Position numbers and translations under genes: made by a program
Shown here: piece by piece, positions 21,815 to 33,429 of the stretch
Layout of the letters: every line of letters starts with the position of its first letter
Numbering within the stretch: the stretch's first letter is position 1
Assembly: GCF_964340395.1 (NCBI RefSeq)
Contig: NC_135559.1
Span: 15,374,563 to 15,438,562 of the forward strand
Length of the DNA: 64,000 nucleotides
Direction of reading: 5' to 3'
Origin: Glandiceps talaboti
Taxonomy: Eukaryota > Hemichordata > Enteropneusta > Spengelidae
The notes under the pieces: generated by a model
Told to the model about the DNA's origin: nothing
The model's input: only the letters and a program-made list of their open reading frames with translations
Database searches by the model: none

Positions 21815-24800
21815 ATGGATCCGAAATTTGCAGAGAAAGCGACTCTGACTTCATTGCTTTTAGCTTTCTTTGTGTTTTGTCTTTGCTTCCAAAAAGGTAG
21901 GTTTTTGATATTGAATCAATATGGCTCTACTAGTACTACACATTTTTTTCTGTTAAAGTCGGCTGCACATGGTAATATTTTTGCATCACAAGGACATGTT
22001 TAGAATGATAATAATGAGCCATGTATCGTGACCGTCACACACTTTTCAATAAACAGTTCAATTATCTTTGTTATTTGACACTAATATATATGTAAACATG
22101 ATTATTTGACGACAAATAACTTGTAAATTTACAGTAGTAGTACTAGAGGTTAGTATAGCCAGTAGGGCAGTGTGGTTTACACGCCATAAGTTCGACATAA
22201 CCCCGGTCAACCTTCATGCAAACGTCCCATACAAATAAATTGGTTAATATCATGAAGCCATGGCAGTCCATCATGTAGCCAACTGCGCGAATAATTAAAC
22301 CTTCAGTGAGATAATCAAACCATAGACTATTTCCTATAACGTGTAAATGTCTTTAGCCCTTCTTATAAAATCGTTGACTCGGATATGTTTTGTAACAACA
22401 TTGAAATAGTGACTACATCCAAGGTAACACCCAAATATTGATAATAAAATGTGAAATAATGATCTTTATCCGGGGTCTATCACTCTTTTTGGATGCATAT
22501 GATAATCATTATTATGTCAGACCACAAATGGCATATTTGACTGCCAGGTTGCAAATTCACAATTCTTTTCAAATTGACCCATATTTTACTCAAACAACCA
22601 AATACATCTTGGTTTACTCGGTAGTGTATGACATTTTAGTAAGCGAGAAAAAGAGAGTTTAAAAAGTGAAAAAAAAATAATTATAAATAATATGTTGAAT
22701 TTATGTAGTTTACATTATTGACAGAATATGCACTCTTTCGAGAACAATTCCCTTGTTTTCGAATGAAGTTTATCATTTTGTATAATGAATGATGGTGTAA
22801 ATCTGTTTTAGCTGTCATTTGTTGTGTATAGACAATGGCATACAACCTCAATGGAAGTATTTAAGTCCAAGTCAAGTTGAATTTGCAAACAAAGAAATTA
22901 GTGATTGGAAATTTAAGACTACCTTTCAGGCCCCTTATCTGTTGCTCCTCTTGACAATTACTACCCCCACCCCCTTACATTATATTTATAAACTATCTAA
23001 CATTAAGAATTATTATTTTTTTTTTAAAAATCATGTTTCATTTCTAAATAAAGGTTTGTGTTCTTGTCCTACAAGGTAAGGGCCCCCAAGAAACTCCTGA
23101 TCATTATAAGTAAAAAGGCTTGTTGATATTAATGAACAAAATTAAAACAAAACGATTATGTATATACAGCTTTATTTCCAGACATCATTGATCCTTGAAC
23201 TATTGGCATGTGGTTATGTACAATTCAATGGTTAACTATTTCTTGGTATTTGCCCTAAGGTGACATGTTGTCTACACTGATATATTTGTGCATGGTGATT
23301 TCAACTTACAGATACCTATTAGAGTTGACTAAAGGTTCAAAGAATGAATATTTGGCCCCAGACAACTAGTCTCTGATATCACAAAGGTGTATTGCCAGGG
23401 TTCGAATGGGTGGTAGGGGTAGCATGCAAACCTAATTTATATGCGGAAATGTCTCTCCTGTCAAGGAGAGTGTGAGTATCCTATATATACAAATGTATAG
23501 CCCTCTTGGCCAGTAACATGCCCAGCAGAGGGACAACAAACAAATTACATTCAAAAATGTCTTTCTCTTGTCAAGGGGAGTGGGAGTTTCAAATGGGAGA
23601 CCTGTCCAGCAAAGCTGCCTATACTTTAGTTAAAGGTCAACACGGGTCAAACCTTGTTTGAGTATCAAAATATTTATTTCTGTAATTTGCCTTAGGTACA
23701 CTCCCATGCAGTCATGCAGCTTTTCTGTTTCATATAACCATGCAGAAATCAATAAGAAACTGGACATGCTACACTTCAAATCAAGAAAGCAAGATTAAAT
23801 GAGTACAGTTTTTTGCTACATTTTAACTAAGTGAAATAAATGAACTACACATGCCACTAGCACTAATAGTAATAGTAATACAGACATTAAACGAACACTG
23901 CAAAGGACACTTTATGCACCCTTCGTCAGATGATTGATACTAAGAAAAACATTGGTACCCAAATATCTGCATAGCGTTACAATACATTTAAATGTTTTTG
24001 TTTGTTTTTTCATTTAGACTAAATGTAGCAAAAAAAAAATGCACTCTTGCTATTGAAGTGTCACTGTGTGGCATATATGCATTTTTTTGTGTTTTTTTTG
24101 CATGGTTGTATCTGTTAACTCTTGTCTAACTGTAATGGTTCGCTGTATATCTGATGAGAAGAAACCAATAACGCAGAGACCATATGGAAAACAACGAAAA
24201 ACATAACTACCTGAACTAGACACTCACATATGAATATATATATATAAAGAAATCTCTACCTACCCCATCTATTCTAAAATTGGAACCACACAATTTGCTT
24301 TGTTAGGCCTAAGTTTCCTTAATTTTGTTGATTACTAAATGATAGAATACTCCAAAAAAATTAATTGTTTGGTTCCGGTTACCCTATCCCACCTAGCTTT
24401 TCACTGCCAACCCTAAAATTTTTTACGTATTCAAGAACAAAATGATAAAATTGCAAAAATTGTGAAGCCTCATGAGAAATAGTGGATGCAGAAACTGACA
24501 AATAAAACTGTTCTTCCAATCTGTAATGGCTATACATCTGATAGGAAGAAATAAACAACGCAGAGACTATTTGGAAAACAGTGGAAAACCTGACCTAGAC
24601 ACTCACAGAAAAAAAATATAATAAAATAAAATAAAAAATCTACCTACCCCACCTATCCTAAAATTGAGTGTTATTGGAACCACACAATTTTTTTTTGTTA
24701 GGCTTTTTATAGCAAACATCTAAAGAACTGGCATGGCTGGATTTAACCTACTACTCTTTAAGCCAAACCAGATTAGGACTGAATAACTACTTGTCTGATG

Positions 24801-27800
24801 GTCTACATTTTACCAACCATCTTAAGAATAAGAATTCTATTCTAGTCAAAATATTTAAAGAAATCCAGCATACCACCCTGAAAGCTTACTTTGTTTAACT
24901 TTACAAGGGTGTGATACATCATGAACCACTGCAGTACTGTAAACAAACAATTAGTGTTTGAAACCAGTAAAACACAGACACAGTACTGGCACTGTTGTAC
25001 CATATTGTGATAGACATAAACAGATAGGTATATCATATTACAACCAGGAAGGAAATGTTTTCATTAGATTAATGGTAATTCACTTGAGATTAAACCAGAC
25101 ACAATAACTTACTTGCCATGTTTTGATTCCTGACTTTGCAGGGGGGGGGGGGGGGAGGCGGTATCAGGGCCAGCTCTGCTCTGCGTAGGGGTGTGTGGCC
25201 AGTGTGGGAAACCCCAAGCCCCATTTTAGACCCACTTTGACCAAAAATCAATAACCCATTTTAGACCATTACAGGTTTTTAAAAGATGAAAGTTTAGACC
25301 AAAAGACATTTTCCTTAGGGGGCAACATTTTGGGGCAATTAATGGCAGTTATGATTTGGTAAAGGAAAATGGGCTACATTTTAGACCAAGCAAAGTAAAA
25401 AATAATGCAAAGTGGACCCTGTTTTAGACTCTTCATCTCGAAAAAAAACAGACCCCATTTTAGACCAAAGGGCTACAAAATGTACCCCAAAGGGCGGCAC
25501 ATATACCTATACTCAAATAGCCCCTCCCCCTCCCCTTGTTCCTTTTAATAATATATATTGTACCAGGAACCCCAAAACAAATGATATGATGTAACACTTG
25601 TATTTATGGTCATGATTGTTATAGTTTTTGCTGGCAAAATGAGATACATGTACATGTAAATCTAGTCAGTTCTGTTAAAAAGTTGTTTACTTTTTCATTT
25701 CCAGGATTGAGCTACAATGACTGCCAGCCATGTGATAAATACCATTGTGCATGCATATCACAAATCCATAATTTGACAGTGGAAACAGCAGCTACGGTAC
25801 AACATTGTGACAACCCAGTTGGTGTGACATTTACAGTGGAGGTAAGTTATCACAAATCCATCATGTTACCATGGAAACACTTGTTATGGTACAACATTGT
25901 GACAACCCAGTCGGTGTTCTACATTTACAGTGGAGGAAAGTTATCACAAATCCATAATGTTATCATGGAAACACTAGTTATGGTACAACTTTGTGATATA
26001 GTAACCCAGTGGATGTGACATTTACAGTGGAGGAAAGTGATGAGCAATAGAAAACAAATAAACACATTAGATTTATCACTGATATTCGAGAAATGATATT
26101 TGATAACTGTAATCAGGTATGATGGTAGTATAAGAAATTAAGTACAGATAGTTGGAAAGTTATACTGAATGATAGTGGCATGTGGATAAGAAATAGGCAA
26201 CTTTTATTTGAAAAAAACAAACTTTAATACAATGCTTTTCTACTTGAATAATCATTGTGAAGTAGCAGAACCCAAGTCGTGCTTGTATATCAATGAATTG
26301 AAAAAAATATGATTGGAAAAAACATTAGATAAAAGGAATTGAAAATATGAAGTATGTAAGTTATGATATGGTAAAATATGATATCCATAAAATCTTTCAA
26401 AATTTGTATTATTGTAATAAGGCCTAATAAAAAAAGATTGTGTTCTGGTTAAACTCAATTTTAGAATAGGTGGGTAGGTAGATTTGTTATTTTATTTTAT
26501 TATATATTTTTTTTATGTGTGAGTGTCTAGTTCAGGTTTTCCATTGTTTTAGAAATGGTCTCTGTATTATTTATTTCTTCCTATCATATGTACAGCCATT
26601 ACAGATTGGAAAAACAGTTTTATATTGTCTTTTTAAGTTGATGTCAGTTTCCGCATCCACTGTTTCTCGTGAGAGTTCACAAATTTTGCGATTTTGTTAT
26701 TTTTTTTCTCGAATACGTAAAACAAGTTTAGGGTCGGCAGTGAAAAGCTAGGTGGGGGTCGGGTAACTGGAACCAAACAATTATTTTTTTAGGTCTAATA
26801 TTGTAATGTTTGTATTGATATTTTGCAGGTGGACAGACTCAACATATATTTTGAACACACATTTAGCAATAATGATGAAACTGTTGAAGTGACAGGATGG
26901 AAAGGATTTCAGCTGCATGTCACAATGACAAATACTGACCCAGCAAACATCAAAATAATGGTAAGTAAGGTCAAAGTTCAAAATAATAAGCAAGGTCATA
27001 GTTCAAAGTAATGGTAAGGTCATAGTTTGAAGTTCAAAATAATGGTAAGTAAGGTCATAGTTCAAAGTAATTGTAAGGTCATAGTTTGAAGTTCAAAATA
27101 ATGGTAAGTAAGGTCATAGTTCAAAGTAATTGTAAGGTCATAGTTTGAAGTTCAAAGTAATGGTAAGTAAGGTCATAGTTCAAAGTTCAAAATAATAAGC
27201 AAGGTCATAGTTCAAAGTTATGGTAAGGTCTAAGTTTAAACCAAATGGTGAATATGTAGGGTGATAGTTCAAACTATGGTATGTAAGGTCATAGTTCAGA
27301 GTTCATAATAATGGTAAGGTCATAGTTCAAATAGTGCTGAGGTCAGATTTCAAATTTCCTACCAATGATCCTTTATCACCCGTATAAAACCCCTATGTAA
27401 AGCAATTTCCATGTGTGCCAGTGTTCATATCAGGTGTAAGATTCAAATGCACACTATTGCAATATGTGTTGGCTGTATGTGCAGTGCTCTGAATGAATCA
27501 GTAAACAAGACAACATAGGAAGCAAGTAGTAAAGATGAAATGTAATACAATATCATCTAAATATGATTATCATTTTTGTAATTGGGTCAGTGTTTTAATC
27601 AGCTAGCAAACATTTATTACTTTAGAAGGGCCATACACAAGGTCTAGACTTCATGTAGTGTGCAAGTCAATAAATAAAAAATATTAACATTTAGCTGTTG
27701 CTGTGTTCAAGAAAACACAAACTCATTGTCAGTTCAAGTAGACAAAAAAATCAGGGGTGACTACATTTTTTTTTCAAGGGAAGCTATTATAATACTTCTG

Positions 27801-29890
27801 GTTCAAAAGCTACTTCTGAATAGTGCTCCTAGTGGTCAAACTATGAAATCTTTTGTTTTCCTGAGAACAGAAATGTGGTGTACTGTTCTTACATTGACTC
27901 ATATATGTATTTTATGATTATTACTTTTTGACAGGCTGCCTATAAGATCTATGGTAAAGAACAAGGATTGCTAGTTGACAGAGTGTTTACTATCAACAGA
28001 CGTGACTGTACTGTTAGTTATGGTAAGTTTAGTTGATAGAGTGTTTACCATCAACAGATGTGACTGTACTGTTAGTTATGGTAAGTTTAGTTGATAGAGT
28101 GTTTACTATCAACAGACGTGACTGTACTGTTAGTTATGGTAAGTTTAGTTGATAGAGTGTTTACTATCAACAGACGTGACTGTACTGTTAGTTATGGTAA
28201 GTTTAGTTGATAGAGCGTTTACTATCAACAGACGTGACTGTACTGTTAGTTATGGTAAGTTTAGTTGATAGAGTGTTTACTATCAACAGATGTGACTGTA
28301 CTGTTAGTTATGGTAAGTTTAGTTGATAGAGTGTTTACTATCAACAGACATGACTGTACTGTTAGTTATGGTAAGTTTAGTTGATAGAGTGTTTACTATC
28401 AACAGACGTGACTGTACTGTTAGTTATGGTAAGTTTAGTTGACAGAGTGTTTACTATCAACAGACGTGACTGTACTGTTAGTTGTGGTAAGTTTAGTTGA
28501 TAGAGTGTTTACTATCAACAGACGTGACTACTGTTAGTTATGGTAAGTTTAGTTGATAGACTGTTTGCTATCAACAGATGTGACTGTACTGTTAGTTATG
28601 GTAAGTTTAGTTGATAGAGTGTTTACTTTCAACAGACGTGACTGTACTGTTAGTTATGGTAAGTTTAGTTGATAGAGTGTTTACTATCAACAGATGTGAC
28701 TGTACTGTTAGTTATGGTAAGTTTAATTGATAGAGTGTTTACTATCAACAGACGTGACTGTACTGTTAGTTATGGTAAGTTTAGTTGATAGACTGTTTAC
28801 TATCAACAGATGTGACTACTGTTAGTTATGGTAAGTTTGGTTGATAGACTGTTTACTATCAACAGACGTGACTGTACTGTTAGTTATGGTAAGTTTAGTT
28901 GATAGAGTGTTTACTATCAACAGACGTGACTACTGTTAGTTGTGGTAAGTTTAGTTGATAGAGTGTTTACTATCAACAGACGTGACTACTGTTAGTTATG
29001 GTAAGTTTTGTTGATAGACTGTTTGCTATCAACAGATGTGACTACTGTTAGCTATGGTAAGTTTAGTTGATAGACTGTTTACTATCAACAGACGTGACTA
29101 CTGTTAGTTATGGTAAGTTTTGTTGATAGACTGTTTGCTATCAACAGATGTGACTGTACTGTTAGCTATGGTAAGTTTAGTTGATAGACTGTTTGCTATC
29201 AATGCATAAAAATAACCCTCCCTACTTCTCTGATTATAACTGCAGGGCTAGTCATGAACAAAGTAAATGATATCTGCCTCACATATCCACTTGCTCTAAA
29301 GTACTATATAAAAAGAACAGTAACTGCCATAAATAGTAGTTTAGTGGATGGGTTTGTTGAGAATTTAACCGGGGAATTTAAAAAACACACCTAAACTGTT
29401 TTTTTAATTTTTATTTTATTTTTTAGAGAGAACTGGTGGTATGAATGATACAGGAAAGATAGCTATAGCAGTGGTGGCATTGGTACTTGTCATCGGTGTC
29501 ATTATTGTTATTATCATTCTGTATCGACGTAATCAGATTTGTATCCAGAAACCTCCTCTAGTTGAAATGATGGAGCACCCTGCAACATCTGATCCTTATC
29601 AAGAAGGTCCTACAGAGTCTACCTTACGAGTGGAATACAAAGCAAATAAGACCTCACTGCGAACTGAAGGCAGGGATGAAATCATTACTAATCCTAACGC
29701 ACAATCAACAGAAAAACTTGTAGAAACAGAGAGAGGTGGCGCGGAGGTGTCTATATCACGACCCAGACCTAAAGGTCTCAAAGCTGGGACTGCCGGAACG
29801 TCAGGAAGTGTGATGAATGCAGAGCAAGCTTCACCTTCTAAAGCGACGGGAGCAATCCCAAAAATTCGACTGAACCAAAATAATGTGTAA
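21815..29890 (+). CDS. Unrecognised type I single-pass membrane protein, 300 residues, 5 exons
   Basis: Exons 21815-21896, 25705-25841, 26829-26960, 27935-28022 and 29427-29890 (903 nt including stop; phases 1,0,0,1 all match). Residues 1-27 look like a signal peptide (hydrophobic LTSLLLAFFVFCLCF). Residues 28 to about 151 are extracellular with six cysteines (DCQPCDKYHCAC, QHC, RRDC) and a possible N-glycosylation site (NLT). Residues about 158-179 are a transmembrane helix (IAIAVVALVLVIGVIIVII) followed by YRRN, a stop-transfer signal. The cytoplasmic tail of about 120 residues is Ser/Thr- and charge-rich, with no kinase, TIR or death domain. I do not recognise the family; the mix suggests a small receptor or adhesion protein. 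The donors of exons 2, 3 and 4 are each embedded in tandem repeats that copy the exon end. Intron 1 (3.8 kb) carries MITEs. It is divergent from PANK4. Confidence 0.85.
22004..24119. other. Intron 1 of the membrane-protein gene, proximal part
   Basis: No coding exon in phase with its neighbours. Two diverged copies of a ctctcctgtcaaggagagtg-type segment occur at about 23452-23475 and 23565-23585. Otherwise unique AT-rich sequence. Confidence 0.5.
24120..24310 (-). mobile_element. Partial copy of the ttaggcctaa MITE family
   Basis: Shares gtaatgg(t/c)t..(c/t)tgta, tctgat(g/a)(a/g)gaagaaa, aacgcagaga, actagacactcaca and attggaaccacacaattt with the fuller copy at 24345-24702. It ends at ttaggcctaa. 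The other end is missing. Confidence 0.8.
24345..24705 (-). mobile_element. ttaggcctaa MITE family, near-full copy
   Basis: Ends are aattgtttggttccggttac at 24361 and ttggaaccacacaattttt to about 24700, which are inverted to each other. The interior of about 320 bp is shared with 26425-26798 and 53224-53592 in the opposite orientation. No transposase. Confidence 0.85.
25141..25560. repeat. Degenerate repeat rich in cattttagacc motifs
   Basis: After a 15-base G run (25141-25155), the motif (c)cattttagacc recurs at about 25222, 25258, 25377, 25418 and 25456. A shorter related piece lies at 57935-57990 (gtctaaaataggggtacc). It is probably a dispersed element. It is just upstream of exon 2 of the membrane-protein gene. 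Confidence 0.55.
25755..26040 (+). repeat. Three tandem copies of membrane-protein exon 2 3' part and junction
   Basis: The last about 85 nt of exon 2 plus the donor (GTGGAG/GTAAGTTA, junction 25841/25842) are followed by two further copies, about 25850-25943 and 25944-26036. They retain tcacaaatccat, atggtacaac, gacaacccagt and acatttacagtggag. In both copies the donor GT has become GA (gtggag/gaaagt), so only the first junction can splice normally. Confidence 0.93.
26425..26798 (+). mobile_element. ttaggcctaa MITE family, copy 3
   Basis: Starts ataaggcctaataaaaaaag and ends aattatttttttaggtctaat, with inverted termini. The interior matches 24345-24702 (reverse) and 53224-53592 (direct), including gtgagtgtctagttcaggtt, ttccattgttt and ggtctctgtatt. 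It is inserted about 30 bp upstream of exon 3 of the membrane-protein gene and may supply part of its polypyrimidine tract. Confidence 0.88.
26945..27335 (+). repeat. Tandem copies of membrane-protein exon 3 end plus 5' splice site
   Basis: The exon 3 end AAAATAATG/GTAAGTAAGG (junction 26960/26961) recurs through the start of intron 3, with units of about 58 bp (ggtcatagttcaaagtaatg and gtaaggtcatagtttgaagt). At least five further taatg/gtaag junction-like sites are present before the array decays near 27335. Confidence 0.9.
27975..29205 (+). repeat. About 20 tandem copies of membrane-protein exon 4 3' end plus 5' splice site
   Basis: Exon 4 ends ...GTGTTTACTATCAACAGA, CGTGACTGTACTGTTAGTTATG/GTAAGTTTAG (junction 28022/28023). 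The block from gttgatagagtg to the donor is repeated about 20 times to about 29200 with a 56-58 bp unit. Almost every copy keeps ttagttatg/gtaagttt intact. A 2-bp-shorter variant (gtgactactg) becomes common towards the 3' end. Each copy also contains tactatcaac(ag), which resembles a branch point plus AG. Confidence 0.97.
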
Positions 29891-30967
29891 TTCATCAGAG
29901 AAATTATCAGTTTCTTCTTTTTCACTTTGAGATAATCATGTTAGTATTATTGTGCCTTCTTTTAGCACATCATTTTCATACAGCCTTCATTGATTGGCTT
30001 AGATCATGTCACATGGTATGGACTAGTGACCTCAATTTGCATATAGTGTGGCACTAGTCCTGTTCTATTTTCCCTAGGGCAACAGTCATCAAGCACAAGA
30101 GTCTTTTCAGTGATTTGCTTTGACTATGGAAAGAATATGTGCCTGAGAATGTGATGTGTTATAAAACACTTATTGCCTTGCCTTATTTGGGCACTAGTCG
30201 ACGTCATATACCCATAGTGCTGTCATATAGAAACTAATTCCCTTAGCTTTCAGCCTCAAGGAAATAGCTGCTGCGTATTAAACAGCCTTTGGGGTAATAT
30301 ACAACTACTAATGCCCTTATAGCTGGGCAATAAGTGTATATATTACAGCCCTTATATGGCATTTGCACAAGAGGATTGAATGGATGTAACGAGGGCAGAC
30401 AAGTTAGATGTATATTTTTTTTCAGTTTTGTTTGTTTTTAGGTGGAACTTTAATTTAATTTGGGGGTGTATGGGAGTGTGTATGTTAGGAATGAATCCTG
30501 CTCAGTTGGAAATATTAAAATGGGAAATAACTTAAATGAATGAATTATCTATCAATGTATTCAGAAAAAAATTGATAAAAACATTATTCTTATCAGGAAA
30601 TTTTCAACAAGGCTTTAGTTTACAATTTGTCTATATAATAGCAATTCTTCCAAGATATTTAACTTTTACATTTAGAAATTATATTTTGTACATAATAATA
30701 TGATGTAGTGAACTTCTAGACTTAGGCCATAATTTACAAGCAAACTAATTAGTTTTTCAATGAAATTTCACATTTTTGTTTAACTGAAACAACTTCAACA
30801 AGACATGCTGGGCTTCACTTTCAACAACTACTGTTAAAAAAAGACTTGGGTATTTAATATTTTGAATTAACTTTCCATCATCATACATGCACATGTTACT
30901 CTTGCGAGATTACTTTGGAAAATCTAAGACAGTATTATCTGAAAACTATTATTATGACATGTTGACA
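29891..30967. other. 3' UTR and downstream of the membrane-protein gene
   Basis: Includes the second copy of a dispersed repeat (29975-30275). No further exon is visible. The polyadenylation site could not be placed with confidence. Confidence 0.5.
29975..30275. repeat. Dispersed repeat, copy 2 (opposite copy at 11934-12200)
   Basis: Shares ttgattggctta, catggtatg, gttataaaacacttattgcc, ttgccttatt and a (a/g)gaaatag end with the complement of 11934-12200. Starts about 85 bp after the stop codon of the membrane-protein gene, so it may be part of its 3' UTR. Confidence 0.75.
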
Positions 30968-31680
30968 TTCATGTTAAGGGCGTATTTGTTTGTACACAAC
31001 TAAGTACAAGTTGGTCCTCTTTCTCCCTAGGGGGTATTTGTTTGTGCACAACTAAGTACAAGTTGGTCCTCTTTCTCTCTAGTGGTATTTGTTTGTACAC
31101 AACTAAGTACAAGTTGGTCCTCTTTCTCTCTAGTGGGTATTTGTTTGTACACAACTAAGTACAAGTTGGTCCTCTTTCTCTCTAGTGGTATTTGTTTGTA
31201 CACAACTAAGTACAAGTTGGTCCTCTTCTTCCCTAGGGGGTATTTGTTTGTACACAACTAAGTACAAGTTGGTCCTCTTTCTCCCTAGGTGGTATTTGTT
31301 TGTACACAACTAAGTACAAGTTGGTCCTCTTTCTCTCTAGTGGTATTTGTTTGTACACAACTAAGTACAAGTTGGTCCTCTTTCTCTCTAGTGGGTATTT
31401 GTTTGTACACAACTAAGTACAAGTTGGTCCTCTTTCTCCCTAGGGGGTATTTGTTTGTTCACAACTAAGTACAAGTTGGTCCTCTTTCTCCCTAGGGGTT
31501 ATTTGTTTGTACACAACTAAGAACAAGTTAGTCCTCTTTCTCCCTAGGGGGTATTTGTTTGTACACCACTAAGTACAAGTTGGTCCTCTTTCTCCCTAGA
31601 GGTTATTTGTTTGTTCACAACTAAGTACAAGTTTGGCCTCTTTCTCCCTAGGGGGTATTTGTTTGTACTCTAAGTAGAAG
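30968..31680. repeat. Minisatellite, about 55-bp unit, about 13 copies, each with an acceptor-like motif
   Basis: The unit is gtatttgtttgtacacaact followed by aagtacaagttggtcctctt and tctccctaggg(g). Copies differ mainly in ctccctaggg versus ctctctagtg. Each unit therefore holds tcctctttctccctag, a polypyrimidine tract plus AG like a 3' splice site. No exon is recognisable after it. Confidence 0.93.
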
Positions 31681-31984
31681 CTGGGAGAAAGAGGATTAAA
31701 TTCAAAATAGATTCAATCTATGGAAGACCCATGCAATGCTAAATATTTGTGTAGACTTCCACTTGATGTTTCCAGGGACTTCCAGTGTTTATACTACTTT
31801 GAGTACACTATAGGCAATGTACCACTATCACTGTGTGTTTCAAACTCAATTGTGCCATAGACACTGCTTTCGGGTAGGGTCTATGCTTTTGCATGCCACA
31901 ATAATAGTTATAGATTGTGTATGTCATAGCTTGTTGAAATTGAGAATGCCACAGTTGTATCAACATCTGTGTTTGATGAATTTT

Positions 31985-32335
31985 AAAGGCCAATAAAAAA
32001 AAATATGTGTTTCCGATAACCTGACCGACCCTAGTTTAAGCCTCAGATCCTAAACATTTTTTTAAACATTTAAAACAAAAAGATAAGAAATTCTTTGTCT
32101 TCTTGACCTTCATGCATATCTGTTTTCTTTCCCCAGTGATATCTGTACATATTTCATCAAAATATCACAGAAGGGGTATTCTGACCGACATTTTGTTTGT
32201 TTTGGGGTCAAAACAATATTTTTCAAAAATAAGCAAAAAGATAATACAAAATAAATTCCCACCCTACCTACCCGCGTCTTCTGATGCCATGTTATCTGAA
32301 ACACACAATTATTATTCTTTTTCGCCTAAAACATT
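31985..32335. mobile_element. MITE-like element distantly related to the ttaggcctaa family
   Basis: Begins with an aaaaaaaatatgtgtttccg-type end, followed by ataacctgaccgaccctagt, and ends with a ctgaaacacacaattattat-type sequence and cgcctaaa. The ends are roughly inverted and similar in layout to the 365-bp family, but the interior is diverged. No coding capacity. Confidence 0.5.
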
Positions 32336-33429
32336 CTCAGGAATGAAACCAAAGAATCAAACCACTTACTAACCTCAACCAAATTTAATTTCACTACCAA
32401 AGAGATATGAAATACATGTTAAGACATTAATTGTAAACATTCTTTTTTTGAATTTTGTCTTTCTCGTACAATAATTTTGACATAGAATTGAAAACTATTG
32501 CTATGAATGTAGTTTATTCAGATTTTGCTACATTTACTGCAAAAAATTAAGTGATTGGTCAAAATGTTGACATAAATCATAAAGAGAAAAAACTGCAGGT
32601 ATAAAATGGTTCAAATAAAGAGATTTTGAATTTGCCAAAAAGTTATCCAAAAATAGAAACATTGTTCAACCAATTTTGACAATACATTTACTGCAAAATT
32701 TCATGGAATGTAAATTTTTATACCAAAATTGGAGGTTTAAGTAACAAGTGAAAACTATTTAATTCTGATCCAAAAATGATGTGGAATTTGCCAAAATGTT
32801 ATCCACAAATATACATTTATTCACATACCAAAATTTGCTGGGAAAGCACTCTCACTGAATTTTTTAAAACAACTTCTTCCAGGCTTCAAATTAACTGCCA
32901 TTTCACAGCAATAAATATGTAAACAGGTAATATGATTTTTAACATATGTTATTAACTTTCCATATACTAATGTAGGTAATTTTGTATTTTATAAAGTGTA
33001 TATTTATATTTCATTACTGTAATCATGTATTTGGGTGAAGTTCGCAGTGATTGGGTAGTCATGATTTGTATAGCGCCATCTAGTGGCTGTACTAATAATT
33101 AATATTGTTTTCTTATCAGAATTTGCATCAATCAGAGTGTTTACAGAGCTATACAAGATGCACACTTTTAGCATTGATAATGGTAAAGTTTTATTGTGAA
33201 TAGTATTTATTTCACATTCATACTTAATAATGATATACTAATATTTATGGCTAGTTAGTGCAGCAATATAATCCGTCCAATTCACCGTAATATATCCATT
33301 GTCCTTTGAACCCAATTCTTACTAAACGGTCGATTCCAGTAATAATCTGATATATCTTAGATCATGACACCTTCCTTGCCATACACATTTTGACATAGAT
33401 GCTTCACTGTTAAGAGCATTATGCATATT
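32336..33429. other. AT-rich intergenic stretch, nothing identified
   Basis: No open frame with domain similarity, and no clear tandem repeat or transposon end. A weak repetition of ccaaaa(t/a)gttatcca(c/a)aaa occurs near 32637 and 32799. Confidence 0.5.

Noticed and set aside
27975-29205. Prokaryotic-style repeat or CRISPR reading of the 56-58 bp array
   Set aside because: The repeats derive from exon 4 and its donor, with no spacers.
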